A DNA stretch of 64,000 nt from Hirundichthys speculiger (Eukaryota > Chordata > Actinopteri > Beloniformes > Exocoetidae). This document shows positions 62,335-64,000 of this stretch, piece by piece; the first letter of the stretch is position 1; each line of letters begins with the position of its first letter. Under the pieces are notes generated by a model. That model had not been told where the DNA came from, did not search any database, and was given only the letters and a program-made list of their open reading frames with translations. The stretch is taken from NCBI GenBank assembly GCA_018398805.1, contig JAGFBZ010001180.1:372001-436000 (forward strand). The letters run 5' to 3'. Both the position numbers and the translations under genes were made by a program.

Positions 62335-63712
62335 TTTTCTTTTTCTGACAAAAACATGGCTGACAGAACGTACAAGTGCTACTGTTCTGAATGAAGCAGC
62401 TCCTCCAGATTTTAGTTATATTCATAAATGCAGAATGTAAGAAAAGGAGAAGGAGAAGCTGCTCTTTTAAAAAATAGATTTCAATGTAAAGAGATCTCAT
62501 TTGGTGATTTTACTTCTTTTGAATATCTCAGTTTTATTTTAAGAGGTGTCTTTAAAATTCTGTTTTTAATAATCTATAGGTCTCCAGGATATTGTACAGG
62601 TTTTATTGATGACTTTTCTGAATTACTGTCAGCTGTCTCGACAGATTTTAGCCATTTTATCTTATCTGGGGATTTTAACATCCATATAGATAATATAACA
62701 GATGCTAATGCAAAAAAGTTTTTCCCAGTATTGGAGATGTTTGATCTGGTGCAACACGTAAAAGAAGCTACACAATTCCAGGGTCACATTCTGGACTTGG
62801 TTATCTCTAAGGGTGTTAATATTTCCTCCGTGGTAGTTACTGACGTGGCCTCTTCTGACCATTTCTGTCTGTATTTTGTTTGATTTACTGATTGCTCAGA
62901 ATGCTAAAAAAACCTGCGTCTCTCGGTAAAGAAGTGGTACGCTCATGTTAAAACAAGTGCTCAGTTCATTGAAAGCATGGCTTTTTTGCCAATGATCAGT
63001 ACAGAGTCAGTGGATGGACTCCTGGATCGCTTCAATTTGAAAGTGTTAAATGTAATGGATGCTGTTGCAAGGATAAAAATCAAGAGCACCTTGAGCAAAC
63101 AAAAAACACCATGGAGAAACACCACTACGGTCTCAAACCTGAAGAGGGAATCTCAAAAAGCTGTACGAAAGTGAAAACAAAACTTCAGATTCACTTTGAG
63201 TTGTACAAGCAAAGCCTGCATATCTATAATAACGAGCTGAGCAAGGCCAGACAGCGACATTTATCTGAGATGATTAATAAGAATGTCAACAATTCTCACA
63301 CTCTGTTTGCTATGGTTAAAAAACTTATAAATCCTCCCATTTGTCAAAAGTTTCACTGAAAAAATCAAAACAATTAGACAAAACATTAATGCCACACAGG
63401 CAAACAAGATAAGTAATCTGTGCCTAAAACCTAGAAATAACTTTGATGTTATGTCACAATTTGATTTGGTTGATTTAAAAATCCTAAATGAAGTAGTTTG
63501 TCAACTGAAATCAACAACTTGCTCTCTGGACATAATACCATCTGACTTTTTAAAAACTTCTTTTACCTCAGTAGAAAGTGATGTTTTACAGATTGTCAAA
63601 AGCTCACTGGCATTGGGTATTTTTCCCAAATCTCTAAAGATAGCTGCCATTCAGCCACTCCTAAAAAACAGAACTCTAGACGCCTCCATTATGAACAACT
63701 ATAGAAAATCCA
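62335..63712 (+). pseudogene. L2/CR1-group LINE ORF2 remnant (endonuclease to RT N-terminus)
   Basis: Frames shift several times, but the order of LINE domains is clear. The APE-type endonuclease blocks are LTKTWLTE-like and VLNEAAPPDFSYIH near 62340, SGDFNIHIDN at about 62663-62692, HILDLVISKGVNISS near 62788, and SSDHF at about 62857-62871. The linker carries KARQRHLSEMINKNVNNSHT. The start of the reverse transcriptase reads STTCSLDIIPSDFLK, then SSLALGIFPKSLKIAAIQPL and NNYRKS, where the sequence stops short. This order fits the L2/CR1-related LINEs of fish. An ORF2 endonuclease nicks target DNA and the RT copies the RNA. Here the catalytic RT core and 3' end are gone, and stops interrupt the frame, so it is dead. 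Confidence 0.85.
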
Positions 63713-63787
63713 AATGGCATAAATGTGCGTCCACCTGGTCACATGTGGACGTGCACAGACGGCTCTACCTCTCGATTACTCATCACC
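63712..63787 (+). repeat. Module shared with 17690-17766 (inverted)
   Basis: Starting inside the LINE's NNYRKS block, the sequence CCAAATGGCATAAATGTGCG, then CCACCTGGTCACATGTGGAC and CGGCTCTACCTCT, matches the reverse complement of 17690-17766. A word further right (CGATTACTC here) still aligns loosely with the 17.7-kb copy. After that the similarity ends and a hAT transposase remnant begins. Confidence 0.8.
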
Positions 63788-63976
63788 GTATTACTGTCAC
63801 ACGTTTTTATTCTCTTGAGGTCAGAGGATGTCTGGTCAGCAGTTGTGATGGATGTGGGAATAGTCACGGCCAGACACGTCAGTCTGTACAGCTGTGGCAT
63901 GATCTCATTCAGATGTCCAAGGAGATCTTTGTCAAGCTGGAAAAGGCTGGATGCAGGAATTTATTTCCAATATGTC
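63788..63976 (-). pseudogene. hAT transposase C-terminal (dimerisation) remnant
   Basis: On the minus strand a frame reads IPASSLFQLDKDLLGHLNEI, MPQLYRLTCLAVTIPTS and ITTADQTSSDLKRIKTCDSN. This is the hAT-type C-terminal dimerisation region as in ZMYM1-like and DUF4371-type proteins, where the usual form is 'ASxERxFSxLKRIKTY'. Here that core reads TADQTSSDLKRIKTC, so the E-R-F residues are altered. It lies next to and partly over the shared module and runs to the window edge, so more may follow. Probably decayed. Recognition is by motif order and from memory. Confidence 0.6.
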
Positions 63977-64000
63977 TGAAACTGTTGGTGGTCGAGGAGG

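Overview
The window looks like nuclear DNA of a teleost fish, probably a percomorph. It is AT-rich and full of dinucleotide microsatellites. It also carries a repeat set typical of teleosts: Tc1-like, hAT, piggyBac, PIF/Harbinger-like and TTAA-type DNA transposons, with Rex3-like and L2/CR1-group LINE debris. The species cannot be fixed from the sequence. No host protein-coding gene could be identified. Open frames are short, many lack an ATG, and none shows an ordered series of exons with splice sites. The window is best read as intergenic or deep-intronic DNA. Family names rest on remembered repeat signatures and protein motifs, not on a search.

Layout. 1-13 kb: a small hAT MITE with perfect 8-bp target duplications (251-631), then long unannotated DNA with simple repeats. 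13-14.6 kb: a Rex3-like LINE tail, a perfect hairpin and a Tc1-like transposase pseudogene. 17-18.4 kb: a PIF/Harbinger-like nonautonomous element and a GC-rich module. 20.5-22.2 kb: a dispersed repeat and a 1.15-kb hAT element with a perfect 8-bp duplication. 24.5-27.4 kb: Tol2-like hAT debris and a nearly full-domain piggyBac transposase pseudogene. 28-37 kb: mostly repeat-poor, with a perfect hairpin near 28.27 kb and several stretches that look like candidate conserved noncoding DNA. 37.9-38.7 kb: an element flanked by TTAA that carries an intact-looking first coding exon ending in a strong splice donor, with a Tigger-like insertion in its intron. 40.2-40.6 kb: a two-unit tandem duplication. 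43-44 kb: Tigger-like and LINE-like debris. 45.3-46.0 kb: a TA-flanked inverted-repeat element. 50.4-50.7 kb and 57.9-58.5 kb: two more copies of the 21-kb hAT family, one inverted and truncated, the other sitting inside an AT microsatellite. 51.8-51.96 kb: a long AT array abutting an 81-bp near-perfect palindrome. 60.0-60.9 kb: a hAT element with a perfect 8-bp duplication and a BED zinc-finger exon. 62.1-64.0 kb: a mosaic of hAT end, LINE endonuclease/reverse-transcriptase remnant, a short module shared with the 17-kb element, and the C-terminal part of a hAT transposase that runs to the window edge.

No genes act together as a pathway here. The biology visible is layers of transposon insertion, internal deletion and nesting, plus candidate regulatory noncoding sequence. 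The best-supported observations are the exact target-site duplications that define three hAT insertions. The most interesting are the exon-bearing TTAA element, the module shared by two unrelated element contexts, and the piggyBac remnant with an altered first catalytic aspartate.
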